Shown here: in pieces, positions 54,596-63,025 of the stretch
Position numbering within the stretch: position 1 is the stretch's first letter
Layout of the letters: every line of letters begins with the position of its first letter
Assembly (NCBI RefSeq): GCF_011047135.1
Contig: NZ_CP049255.1
Coordinates: 1,116,001-1,180,000 of the forward strand
Direction: 5' to 3'
DNA from: Microbacterium endophyticum
GTDB taxonomy: Bacteria; Actinomycetota; Actinomycetes; Actinomycetales; Microbacteriaceae
Length of the DNA: 64,000 nucleotides
Notes under the pieces: model-generated
Database searches by the model: none
The model's input: the letters and a program-made list of their open reading frames with translations, nothing else
What the model was told of the DNA's origin: nothing
Made by a program: the position numbers and the translations under genes

Positions 54596-54656
54596 TCGGG
54601 GCTTTTCGGGCTGATTTGGGGTGGTCAATGTCGGAGGTATGTTCGATACTTGTGTC

Positions 54657-55967
54657 ATGTCAGAGAACGAAACCGAGCAGCAAGAAGCAGAGGCGTACGT
54701 GCTGTCTGAGTCTGTGTCGGCGTTGATTTCGTTCGATGAACAGATCGCTCAGATGCAGGCGGCACGGGCCGAGGTTCTCGCGAACATGGGGCGGATCGCG
54801 CTCGCGCAAATTCGACGGATGACATCGCGAGACTCACGGGATCGGGAAATTCCGATGCGGGCCGTCGCAGCAGAAGTTGCGGCGGCACTGCGGTTGTCGG
54901 ATCGCACCGCGCAGGCACGGATCGACGACGCGATCGAAGTGACTGGGGCGTACCCAGAGACGTTCGCGTCGTGGAGTGCGGGGCGTATCTCGGAACGGCA
55001 TGTACAAGCCGTGTTGCGGGCGGGTGAAAACCTGACGGATGCCGCAGCCAAAGCCCAGTACGACCACGAGGTTGTCGGGGTCGCTGAGGCCGAGACGCCG
55101 GGGCGGTTGCGGGGGTTCGCCGCCGTATTGGCTGAGAAAGCGCAGCCGCGGACGCTGGAAGAGCGTTTTGAAGACGCGGACGCGACGCGTACGGTGCGCC
55201 TGTTCGATCTGGCTGATGGGATGAGTGCTCTGAACGCGGTGTTGCCGTCGGTGCAAGCGCATGGGATTTTCAACCGGCTTACGCAGCAGGCGCGGGCGTT
55301 GAAAGACTTCCAGGCGGGACGGTCGGACTACGGCACGAAACTTCACACCGAGGACGAGCCGGTGGATGATCGGCGGACGACGGATCAGATCCGCGCCGAC
55401 CTGTTCTCCGACATGCTGCTCACGTCGGTGCCGAGCCTCGACCCGTTGGCGGGTGACGATTGCGGCGGGTTGGGTGCGATCAAGGCGATCGTGCAGGTCA
55501 CGGTGCCTGCCACGACCCTCGCGGGCACGGCATCGACCCCGGCGGACCTGTCGGGCCTCAGTCTGGTTGATCCGGAGAGTGCCCGGCGGCTCGCCGGAAC
55601 CGCACCGGGGTGGGATCGCGTGTTCACCCACCCGGTCACCGGGACCGTGGTCTCGGTTGACCGGTACCGGCCGAACGATCAGTTGAAGCGGCAACTTCGG
55701 GCTAGGGATCAGCACTGCCGGTTCGTCGGGTGCCGCATGCCCACCCACCGGTGCGATATTGATCACACAGTCGACGCCGCGCTCGGCGGGCCGACACATC
55801 AACACAACCTCGCGCACCTGTGTCGAAGACACCACAGTGTGAAACACGCGAGCCGGTGGACGGTGAAACAAGTCGGCGACGGAGTCCTCGAGTGGACGTC
55901 ACCGACCGGGCGAAGCTACACCGATAAACCACCCGGCGTCGCATTCGAACCCGACCTGACCGGCTAG
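54657..55967 (+). CDS. DUF222/HNH endonuclease-signature protein
   Basis: The protein has 436 residues from ATG 54657; earlier in-frame starts GTG 54621 and ATG 54639 are possible. The N-terminal two-thirds is the helical DUF222 domain (VSALISFDEQIAQMQAARAEVLANMGRIALAQIRRM, DRTAQARIDDAI, GRISERHVQAVLRAG). The C-terminal HNH module reads CRFVGCRMPTHRCDIDHTVDAALGGPTHQHNLAHLCRRHHSVKH, with the D-H and R-H-H catalytic residues and Cys ligands. These are abundant multicopy genes in actinobacteria related to the mycobacterial 13E12 repeats. Function unknown; often treated as a mobile or selfish family. Confidence 0.88.
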   Translation: MSENETEQQEAEAYVLSESVSALISFDEQIAQMQAARAEVLANMGRIALAQIRRMTSRDSRDREIPMRAVAAEVAAALRLSDRTAQARIDDAIEVTGAYPETFASWSAGRISERHVQAVLRAGENLTDAAAKAQYDHEVVGVAEAETPGRLRGFAAVLAEKAQPRTLEERFEDADATRTVRLFDLADGMSALNAVLPSVQAHGIFNRLTQQARALKDFQAGRSDYGTKLHTEDEPVDDRRTTDQIRADLFSDMLLTSVPSLDPLAGDDCGGLGAIKAIVQVTVPATTLAGTASTPADLSGLSLVDPESARRLAGTAPGWDRVFTHPVTGTVVSVDRYRPNDQLKRQLRARDQHCRFVGCRMPTHRCDIDHTVDAALGGPTHQHNLAHLCRRHHSVKHASRWTVKQVGDGVLEWTSPTGRSYTDKPPGVAFEPDLTG

Positions 55968-56923
55968 CCGTCAGCGAGCGAATCGAGCAGTTCGGCCGAC
56001 GGCGCAAAAAACACGGAGCCCGTCAGTGCTGTCGAAAAGTCGAGAAGTCGATCGTGGGCTCCGGGAGGGTCTCCGATGAACATGCGTTCCAGCATCTTCT
56101 CGATCACCCAAAGATGACGGGCATACCCGATGAAGTAGGTCCCGAATTCGCCCGAACCCGGCGTACCGAACGGCATGTTGTCGCGAAGAATGTCGTGTTC
56201 TCCGTCATCGTCCACGATCGTGGCAAGCGTCTTATGCGATTTCTGCCCGTCGGTTGCATCGTCGAGTTCAACATTGTCGGCCTTAGTCCGGCCCATGATT
56301 GCCTCTTGTTGCTCTGTCGTGAGCGCATGCCACGCCGAGAGAGGATGTACATACTTTTGCACGACGACGTACGTACCACCCGCGACGCGTTCGTCTTCTT
56401 CTCCCACGAGCGTCGCGTCAGGAAGCGCCTGACCAACCGGATTTGCGGTGCCATCGACAAAGCCCAGAAGGTCCCTGATGTCGAAATACCGAAACCCGAT
56501 AGTTTCATCGGCCACACTGACAGCGCTTCCGAAAGAATCCAGGAGTTGGCGCTCGAGCTCGAAACAGAGATCCCGCCGGTCCGACCGAATGTGCAGCAAG
56601 ATGTCGCCTGGGGTTGCCGAGGCCGTGTGCTTCGCACCGACAACCGGTCGGAAATCGTGCAGCTCGGCTGGTCGCGGATGAGACGTCACGGCATCCCACA
56701 CTCGACTCCCGATACCAACCGTGCACGAGAGCGAAGCCCCCAGATCGCGAAAAGCGACATTCTTTTGAATATCCGACACACTCCCCAGCGTCGACTTGGC
56801 GGCGGCGTACGCGTCCGCGGTGTCTGAGACCGTGAGGACCAGAAACACCGCCGAACCGGTAAGCGGCGCGTCGACGCTCTGCGGTTCGATCGGAACTCGC
56901 TGTGCGGGTATCGACATGGCCAT
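55964..56923 (-). CDS. Dyp-type haem peroxidase
   Basis: The protein has 319 residues from ATG 56923 (AAAGG at 8 nt). Dyp features: the distal GFVDGTANP (GxxDG motif with the catalytic Asp), the ferredoxin-like beta-alpha repeats, and the proximal His region in the C-terminal half (ATDGQKSHKTLATIVD, DNMPFGTPGSGEFGTYFIGYAR). No Tat signal is visible, so it is cytosolic, like the encapsulin-linked or class P/I YfeX-like enzymes. It oxidises dyes or porphyrinogens with H2O2; the physiological substrate is unknown. Convergent with the HNH gene by a 4-nt overlap. Confidence 0.92.
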   Translation of the reverse strand: MAMSIPAQRVPIEPQSVDAPLTGSAVFLVLTVSDTADAYAAAKSTLGSVSDIQKNVAFRDLGASLSCTVGIGSRVWDAVTSHPRPAELHDFRPVVGAKHTASATPGDILLHIRSDRRDLCFELERQLLDSFGSAVSVADETIGFRYFDIRDLLGFVDGTANPVGQALPDATLVGEEDERVAGGTYVVVQKYVHPLSAWHALTTEQQEAIMGRTKADNVELDDATDGQKSHKTLATIVDDDGEHDILRDNMPFGTPGSGEFGTYFIGYARHLWVIEKMLERMFIGDPPGAHDRLLDFSTALTGSVFFAPSAELLDSLADG

Positions 56924-57110
56924 CGGCTTCGCCTTTCTCGCAGTGTTGAGAAGCACTTCAAGATTCCGTCACCAGCGAGATTTCGTTCCTAGACGATTGT
57001 CGAGAGCAGCCGAGAGCACCTCAGACAGATGACGGATGCCGCAAACCTCCTCCCCGGTTAGCGTTTCGAAAGGCAGCATCCTCCGCCGACTCCCACGTAT
57101 CGATTGCGCT

Positions 57111-57569
57111 ATGTCCACGAACACGTCACCGCCACCGCGTCCGCGTCTGCGTCTGCGTCTGCGCGACGTGGGCCTTGTGACGGTCGGCGGTGCAGCAGGC
57201 ACGTTGGTTCGGTATGCAGTGAGCGAAGCGATTCCAGATGCAGCGGGCTTTCCGACCGCGATCGCGATCATCAACGTGGCCGGCGCATTTCTGCTCGGCT
57301 GGCTACTCAGCGCCATCGCGTTGAAAGGACCCGAGACCCCCGGTCGCGCCAAGATCCGCCTTCTCGTGGGCACCGGCGCACTCGGAGGATTTACGACGTA
57401 CGGAACGTTCATCAATGACGAAGACATGCTGCTCGGCATGGCGGGCATGGCGAGCACGTGGATTCTCTTCGGCGCACCAACCATCGTGCTCGGTGTCATC
57501 GCGGCGTGGCTTGGCGGTTGCGTCGGGCGGTTGCGGCTCGGCATGAAACCGGAAGGTGGGGCGAAGTGA
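57111..57569 (+). CDS. crcB: Fluoride channel CrcB/Fluc subunit 1
   Basis: The protein has 152 residues from ATG 57111. A basic Pro/Arg-rich N-terminal tail (1-30) is followed by four predicted helices with the Fluc signature (GGAAGTLVRYAV, FPTAIAIINVAGAFLLGW, GTGALGGFTTYGTF). Fluc channels export fluoride as dual-topology dimers; in many Gram-positives two different subunits with opposite topology assemble, which matches this adjacent pair. It overlaps the second gene by GTGA. No fluoride riboswitch is recognised upstream. Confidence 0.92.
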   Translation: MSTNTSPPPRPRLRLRLRDVGLVTVGGAAGTLVRYAVSEAIPDAAGFPTAIAIINVAGAFLLGWLLSAIALKGPETPGRAKIRLLVGTGALGGFTTYGTFINDEDMLLGMAGMASTWILFGAPTIVLGVIAAWLGGCVGRLRLGMKPEGGAK

Positions 57570-57949
57570 GTAGCTGGGTAGTCGCGCTGATCGCGGCAGC
57601 TGGCGGAGTAGGAGCGGGGGCACGCTTCGCGCTCGATAGTTTCGTTACCTCTCGTACCTCGAAATACCTGCCGTACGGCACCGTCCTCATCAATATCAGC
57701 GGTTCGGCCGTTTTGGGTTTTGTTGTGGGGCTTTCAATCAGTCAGGTACTTCCCGAAGCCTGGGCCGCCGTCGTCGCGACCGGGTTCTTGGGCGGCTACA
57801 CGACCTTCAGCACGGCGAGCACTCAAACCGTCGACCTGGTTCGTGGGCGAAAGTTCGGCGCCGCGCTGATCTACAGCGGCGGAATGTTCGGCGGCGCCCT
57901 TGCCGCCGCGGCGGGCGGCGTTCTGCTCGCAGACGCCATCAGCTACTGA
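57566..57949 (+). CDS. crcB: Fluoride channel CrcB/Fluc subunit 2
   Basis: The protein has 127 residues from GTG 57566, with four predicted helices and the Fluc motifs (GGVGAGARFALDSF, YGTVLINISGSAVLGFV, GFLGGYTTFSTASTQT). It lacks the basic N-terminal tail of subunit 1, consistent with an opposite membrane orientation and an antiparallel heterodimer (inference). Co-translated with subunit 1 and overlapping the end of the P-type ATPase gene by 7 nt. The N-terminal extension open upstream is inside the first crcB gene. Confidence 0.92.
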   Translation: MSSWVVALIAAAGGVGAGARFALDSFVTSRTSKYLPYGTVLINISGSAVLGFVVGLSISQVLPEAWAAVVATGFLGGYTTFSTASTQTVDLVRGRKFGAALIYSGGMFGGALAAAAGGVLLADAISY

Positions 57950-59793
57950 CCTGAGCCCGGTCGTGTTGCTCGCAGTGCCCACGCAATGGCGACGACGTCG
58001 ACTCCTTCTTGTAGCCACGCCCCCACAAGCGCCGGAACGAAGCCGAACGCGGCGAGCACCATGAGCCCGAGGCTGAGCCCGATACCGACCCAGATGCTTT
58101 GCAGCCCAACGTTGACGGTTCTGCGGCCGATGGCCAGAGCATCCGCCACTCGCGAAACATCGTCGCGCAAAATGACGATATCTGCCGCTTCGCTCGCGGC
58201 TGTCGCACCTCGAGCCCCCATCGCGATGCCGATATCGGCTGCGGCAAGAACGGGCGCATCGTTGATGCCGTCGCCCACCATCGCCGCCGGGCGAGCCGAG
58301 GCACCCGCGACGAGCGCCACTTTGTCTGCCGGCAGACAATTGGCGTGCACGTCGGTCAGGCCAAGAGACGATGCGATGTGGTCGGCTGTCACTTGCCCAT
58401 CCCCCGTGAGCATCATGAGGTTTCGGATGCCGAGCGCACGAATTCTTTCGAGTGTCTCCGCCGCGTTTTCTCGGAGTTGATCGCGAAAAACGAGGACACC
58501 ACCAAATGCTCCCGCGATCGCGACGTAGATGGCGATCTCGCCACCATCGATCTGAGCCGGGCGCACATCGGAACCGAGGTGAGCCGCGATGAAGTCGCGC
58601 TTACCGACTGCGACGGTTTGACCGACCACCTCTGCCGTGACGCCACTCGCTGTCGTTTCGAAAGCATCTTCGGCGTGATCTAGCACGATGCCGCGTGCCT
58701 CGGCACCACTAACTGTCGCCGCCGCGAGCACGTGTGCAGAGGTGGCCTCGACGGATGCCGCGGCCCGAAGCAGCGCGTCAGCAGCAGTCGAGCCCTCAGA
58801 TCGAACCTCAAGGAGCGTCGGGGTTCCTCGCGTCAGCGTTCCGGTCTTATCGAAAGCGAAAGTGCGGGCACGGTGCAGACTTTCACGAGTCGCACTGCTC
58901 CGAATGATGATCCCTTCGCGCGCAGCTCGACTCATCCCCGCCATGAACGCGACCGGCGCCGCGATGATCAGTGGACACGGTGTTGCCACGACCAGAACCT
59001 CGGCAAATCGGGCTGGATCCTGCGAGACCCACCATGCTGCCCCAGCGATCGCGTAGGCAGCAAGCGCGAACGGTAGAGCAAACCGGTCGGCAAGACGCAC
59101 TACCGGCGCTTTGGTCGCTGCAGCTCGCTCCACGAGCGCGACAATCAACTGATACTGGCTGTCTTTGGCTTCGCGAACACTGTCGAGGATGACGGATGCC
59201 GCCCCATTGACGGTGCCGCTGAGGATCTCGTCTCCCGCTACTTTCTCTACGGGAAGGCTCTCCCCGGTGAGCGACGACTGGTCGAATGCGCCGGCGGCGC
59301 TTACGAGTAATCCGTCCACCGGAACGAGCTCGTTCGCGCGCACGAGGATACGCTCGCCCGACATCACAGCGGTCACCGGCACCTCCTCGATCTCACCGCT
59401 CGCTGTCACCCGGTGCGCAGTCTGCGGGTTTCGTGACAGGAGCGCCGTGAGGTCACGCTGTGCACGGTGAGCGGCGTACTCTTCCAGTGCCTGACCGGTC
59501 GTCAACATGAGCACGACAACGAGGGCTGCCCATTCCTCGCCCACCAGCACTGCCGCCACGATTGCCGTCACCGCGATGATGTCGACGCCGAAAATACCGC
59601 GGAGGAGCGCACGGACCATCGCCCACGCTGATCTCAGGGCCATCGCGACGACGTAGGTGACGATGAGCCAGAACCCCGCTTCGGCCCACGGCGTGAAAGC
59701 CAGAACTCCTGCCACGATGGCGACACCAATCGTTGCGGTTACCCAGGGAAAACGCCGCGCGGCCGCCAGCGTACGTCCGAGTACGGCACCCAT
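57943..59793 (-). CDS. P1B-type metal-transporting ATPase
   Basis: The protein has 616 residues. It contains no N-terminal metal-binding (HMA) domain. P-type motifs are intact: TGES (176-179), the intramembrane metal motif TPCPL (271-275), the phosphorylation site DKTGT (Asp315), and GDGINDAP in the hinge. The TPC form with no N-terminal CxxC sits outside the classic Cu (CPC) and Zn types, so the metal is uncertain; Co, Fe, Ni or Cd are possible. Encoded downstream of the DosR/DosS-like pair, with a shared dyad in the gap, so it may belong to a hypoxia/redox-stress regulon. Confidence 0.9.
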   Translation of the reverse strand: MGAVLGRTLAAARRFPWVTATIGVAIVAGVLAFTPWAEAGFWLIVTYVVAMALRSAWAMVRALLRGIFGVDIIAVTAIVAAVLVGEEWAALVVVLMLTTGQALEEYAAHRAQRDLTALLSRNPQTAHRVTASGEIEEVPVTAVMSGERILVRANELVPVDGLLVSAAGAFDQSSLTGESLPVEKVAGDEILSGTVNGAASVILDSVREAKDSQYQLIVALVERAAATKAPVVRLADRFALPFALAAYAIAGAAWWVSQDPARFAEVLVVATPCPLIIAAPVAFMAGMSRAAREGIIIRSSATRESLHRARTFAFDKTGTLTRGTPTLLEVRSEGSTAADALLRAAASVEATSAHVLAAATVSGAEARGIVLDHAEDAFETTASGVTAEVVGQTVAVGKRDFIAAHLGSDVRPAQIDGGEIAIYVAIAGAFGGVLVFRDQLRENAAETLERIRALGIRNLMMLTGDGQVTADHIASSLGLTDVHANCLPADKVALVAGASARPAAMVGDGINDAPVLAAADIGIAMGARGATAASEAADIVILRDDVSRVADALAIGRRTVNVGLQSIWVGIGLSLGLMVLAAFGFVPALVGAWLQEGVDVVAIAWALRATRPGSGQ

Positions 59794-59865
59794 TTTGGGC
59801 CCTTCTATCGGCGACTCTGCGTCAAGCCGACTTCTTAACCATCACAGCGCAGCGGCGGAATCCAT

Positions 59866-59881
59866 AGAGCCGTTGGTCCTA
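59866..59881 (-). promoter_or_regulatory. DosR-like dyad upstream of the P-type ATPase gene
   Basis: Minus strand TAGGACCAACGGCTCT, half-sites AGGACC/GGCTCT around a 3-nt spacer. It matches 62187-62202 at 12 of 16 positions (shared TAGGAC, CGGC and CT) and resembles the GGGAC...GTCCC DosR/DevR consensus loosely. Confidence 0.5.
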
Positions 59882-59891
59882 TCTGCGCGAG

Positions 59892-60536
59892 TCATTCACG
59901 ACTGTCGCGCGCGTGCGCAGCAGCGCCGTATGCGGCGACTTGCGTGCGCCGTTCCATTCCGAGCTTGGCGAGAAGCCCAGACACATAGTTTTTGACAGTC
60001 TTTTCGGCGATGCCGAGGCGTTCCCCGATTTGCCGATTTGTGAGGCCCTCGGTGATCAGTTCGAGCGCCTGACGTTCACGCAACGTCAATTCGACCGAAG
60101 GCGCAGACTCTGGCGTGTGAGAACTCAAAAAGTCGTGCACTCGATCAGTGACTTCGCGAGAGATCAAGTTCTCGCCCCGCGCCACCCGATGAATGCCCTC
60201 GATGAGACCACGGCCCCGGATGTTTTTGAGCACGTAGCCCGATGCTCCGGCAACGACCGCCGCGACACTGGCCGTGTCATCGTCGTATGCGGTGAGCATG
60301 AGGCATCGGATGTCGGGGTGCGCTGAGCGAATGCTGCGGCACAGATCGATGCCGCTCCCGTCAGGGAGGCGCACATCAAGCACGACGATGTCCGGCATCG
60401 TCGCTGCGACTCGACCGAGCGTGCCTCGCACAGCGTCCGACTCGCCAACGACCTCGAATGTCGGTTCGGCGTCGATCAGCTGCGCGATTCCTCGGCGCAC
60501 GATCTCGTGGTCATCGACGAGAAAAACGCGGGTCAT
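59892..60536 (-). CDS. NarL/DosR-type response regulator
   Basis: The protein has 214 residues. The receiver domain has the acidic pair Asp8-Asp9, the phospho-acceptor Asp54 in VVLDVRLPDG and Lys104 in YVLKN. A LuxR/NarL helix-turn-helix ends the protein (TLRERQALELITEGLTNRQIGERLGIAEKTVKNYVSGLLAKLGMERRTQVA). Overall closest by pattern to DosR/DevR of mycobacteria. It overlaps its kinase gene by 4 nt. It is predicted to bind the dyads at 59866 and 62187 when phosphorylated. Confidence 0.93.
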   Translation of the reverse strand: MTRVFLVDDHEIVRRGIAQLIDAEPTFEVVGESDAVRGTLGRVAATMPDIVVLDVRLPDGSGIDLCRSIRSAHPDIRCLMLTAYDDDTASVAAVVAGASGYVLKNIRGRGLIEGIHRVARGENLISREVTDRVHDFLSSHTPESAPSVELTLRERQALELITEGLTNRQIGERLGIAEKTVKNYVSGLLAKLGMERRTQVAAYGAAAHARDSRE

Positions 60537-62182
60537 CGTTGCTCCTTAGCTGTCGATGCGAGCGGAACCTGCCACTTCGCACGTGTGCCGCCGTCGATCC
60601 GCGGTTCGAGCACGAACACGCCGCCGTAAGCGCTGGCGCGCGTCGCCAGGTTTGCCGTGCCGCTCGCTCTTGGTGGTATCGCGGCGACTCCGATGCCGTC
60701 GTCGTCCACCGTGACTTTCAATTCTGTTTCAGTGACGGCGACGACCACAACCGCTGTCTCGGCATGGGCGTGGCGTGCAACGTTCGCGAGAGCTTCACGC
60801 ACGACGGCGACCACATCGTTGGCGAGAGCGCCGCTCGCGATCAAATCAACCGGACCCGAGAAGCTGATGCGTGGCGGGCGGCGAAGACTCGGTGTAAATT
60901 CCGTCACGACGTCGAGCAGCCGATGACGTACCGACTCCGCTGCAGAATTTTGCAAGGCGAAAATCGCGGTGCGGATGTCGGCAATCGCTGTGTCGATCTC
61001 TGTCACGTGCCCATCGAGCGCCGCCGCATGCGCGGGAACCGAACCGGCAAGCGCCTGAAGCCCGAGGCCGGTACCAAAGAGTCGCTGAATCACATGATCG
61101 TGGAGATCTCGCGCGATTCGCGATCGATCCGCAATCACATCGAGGCGATGACGGTCAGCACGCGCCCAGGCGAGCGCGACAGCGAGGCCTGCTTGAGCTG
61201 CGAACTCAGCGATCGTGGCGAGGTCGACTGCCGAAAAGGCATCCGCTTGCGAACCACGTGTTATGCACAGCGCTCCCACCGCGGCACCCGAAACCACCAG
61301 GGGCACCGCGACCGTCGAACCGTCCGTGAACTGTTCACCAAACCACGGGGCATCGGCACTGTTTTGGGTCGAGACAACGTGCCCACCGGCGATGGCACGC
61401 GCGACGAGCGAGTCGTTGCCGGGAAGAATGGTGCCCTCGATGGCGGCGGCACCCACACCGCGTGCCGTTTCGATTCGATACTCGGACGTCGTCGCACCGG
61501 GCACGACAATCGTCACAAGATCCGCGCCGACGAGCGCCGCAACTCGCTCAGCGACGACCCCGAAAGCATCGCCCGCGTCAGGCGCAAGCAGGGTTGCAGT
61601 TACCTCGCTCAATGCCGTGCTGACGCGGTGTGCACGCACGGATTCCTCATAAAGGCGAGCATTGTCGATCGCTATGGCCGCGGTGGCCGCGAGTCCCGTG
61701 ACGAGTTCCTCGTCTTCGGCGGTGAAAGAGTCGCCCGCGGGTTTGGTCAGGTAGAGATTTCCGTAGGTCTCGTGTCTCGTGCGAATCGGCACACCGAGAA
61801 AAGCCCCCATGGGCGGGTGGTGAGCCGGAAACCCGATTGAGCGCGAATCAGCACCGAGGTCATCGAGGCGAATCGCCGCGTCGCTGTCGATGACTGCACC
61901 CAGGATGCCGTGGCCCTCTGGCAAGTGACCGATCTTCGCCGCTACCTCGTCGGAGATACCGACGTAGATAAATCGCTCTAAATGGCCGTCCGGTGCGATC
62001 ACACCGAGAGCGCCATATTCGGCATCCACGAGGCTGACGACCGCATCGACGATGTGGCGAAGAACCTGGTCAAGTTCGAGCCCCTCGACCACGGTGTGGT
62101 TGGCTGCGAGCAGGCGGAGCGAATCAGCATCCATCTCGCCCTCTCCCCCACCGTCAGTGCCCGAGTCTACGGTTGCTTTCAT
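60533..62182 (-). CDS. DosS/DevS-like two-GAF sensor histidine kinase with predicted haem site
   Basis: The protein has 549 residues: GAF-A (about 30-170), GAF-B (about 190-335), a HisKA_3 dimerisation helix with phospho-acceptor His361 in RDLHDHVIQRLFG, and a HATPase_c domain (DDDGIG). GAF-A contains GFPAHHPPM then FLGVPIRTR and GNLYLT. From my knowledge of DosS, the second His of HHPP is the haem-iron ligand and the Tyr 22 residues later is the distal tyrosine. Here these are His122 and Tyr144 with identical spacing. It therefore probably senses O2, CO, NO or redox through haem. ATG 62182. Confidence 0.92.
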   Translation of the reverse strand: MKATVDSGTDGGGEGEMDADSLRLLAANHTVVEGLELDQVLRHIVDAVVSLVDAEYGALGVIAPDGHLERFIYVGISDEVAAKIGHLPEGHGILGAVIDSDAAIRLDDLGADSRSIGFPAHHPPMGAFLGVPIRTRHETYGNLYLTKPAGDSFTAEDEELVTGLAATAAIAIDNARLYEESVRAHRVSTALSEVTATLLAPDAGDAFGVVAERVAALVGADLVTIVVPGATTSEYRIETARGVGAAAIEGTILPGNDSLVARAIAGGHVVSTQNSADAPWFGEQFTDGSTVAVPLVVSGAAVGALCITRGSQADAFSAVDLATIAEFAAQAGLAVALAWARADRHRLDVIADRSRIARDLHDHVIQRLFGTGLGLQALAGSVPAHAAALDGHVTEIDTAIADIRTAIFALQNSAAESVRHRLLDVVTEFTPSLRRPPRISFSGPVDLIASGALANDVVAVVREALANVARHAHAETAVVVVAVTETELKVTVDDDGIGVAAIPPRASGTANLATRASAYGGVFVLEPRIDGGTRAKWQVPLASTAKEQR

Positions 62183-62186
62183 GTTT

Positions 62187-62202
62187 TAGGACTTTCGGCA
62201 CT
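62187..62202 (+). promoter_or_regulatory. DosR-like dyad between the kinase and USP genes
   Basis: TAGGACTTTCGGCACT, half-sites AGGACT/GGCACT, 4 nt upstream of the kinase ATG and 58 nt upstream of the universal-stress-protein GTG. Same core as 59866-59881. Confidence 0.5.
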
Positions 62203-62259
62203 GATCGGATGCCTGATCTCGGCGAAAGATGAGCAGTAACAAGATCGGGGGCGACGGCA

Positions 62260-63021
62260 GTGTGCACACGTTACGTGGTCGCAGTCAATGACACTCGACC
62301 TTCTGAGAACGCGCTGGCTTGGGCGACATCACGAGCCGCGAGGACCCGTGTGCCCGTCGTCACGGTGCGTGTTGATCCCGGAACCGGTTCCTCCCAATCA
62401 TCGGGCCACCAGGAGATCGTGTTGCACGGTCCGATCTCTCACACGCTGGCAGGCTTCGCTCAGAGAGATGACCTGCTTGTCATCGGCACGGGAAAGACGG
62501 GCTTCATCCATGCGCGCGGGTACGGGGCGCGCGGCATCCAGATCGCCTCGAGCACTCGAAGCAGCGTCGCTGTCGTTCCCGATGTCGACCTGCGTTTTCG
62601 CGCCGGTGTCATCGCTGGCATCGACCACGCCGAGACAGCCGAACTCGTGGCATCCGTCGCGGGTGCCGAAGCTGCAGCGCTCGGCGAACCACTACAACTT
62701 ATTCACTCGTCGTTCGGGCGCGAGTCAGCGAAAGCCCCTTCTGAACTCGCAACCGCAGCGGCAACCGTCAAGAACCGTTGGCCTGGCCTTGTCGTACGCA
62801 CGCGGATAACAGCGCGTCCGCCAGCCGAAGCGCTCCTCGATGCCTCTCGAAACGCGACGATTCTGGTTCTCGGGCCCGGCTGTTCTCAGCCCGACTCGCC
62901 GTTTGCTCTCGTGATCCACGACGTGCTCGTCAATATCAATGCGCCCGTCCTGATTGCGCGCATGGCCTTCGCGAGCGCAGAACCTCCCGCCGATCGGCTC
63001 ACACTCTCCACTAAGGAATGA
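62260..63021 (+). CDS. Universal stress protein (tandem USP domains)
   Basis: The protein has 253 residues from GTG 62260: two USP domains, the first lacking most of its middle (about 1-115), the second about 116-245. The first ends with DLLVIGTGKTG, IQIASSTRSSVAVVPD, the GxxG(9)G(S/T)-type nucleotide loop in degenerate form; the second has GVIAGIDHAETAELV, ILVLGPG and NAPVLIAR. Similar to the USPs of the mycobacterial DosR regulon. Divergent from the DosS-like kinase, with the dyad between them. Followed 5 nt later by the DUF2231 gene. Confidence 0.85.
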   Translation: MCTRYVVAVNDTRPSENALAWATSRAARTRVPVVTVRVDPGTGSSQSSGHQEIVLHGPISHTLAGFAQRDDLLVIGTGKTGFIHARGYGARGIQIASSTRSSVAVVPDVDLRFRAGVIAGIDHAETAELVASVAGAEAAALGEPLQLIHSSFGRESAKAPSELATAAATVKNRWPGLVVRTRITARPPAEALLDASRNATILVLGPGCSQPDSPFALVIHDVLVNINAPVLIARMAFASAEPPADRLTLSTKE

Positions 63022-63025
63022 ACAC

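Noticed and set aside
56957-57110. Fluoride (crcB) riboswitch upstream of crcB
   Set aside because: GATGACGGATGCCGCAAACC looks partly like the motif, but the closing stem and the second GATG element that form the pseudoknot are missing.
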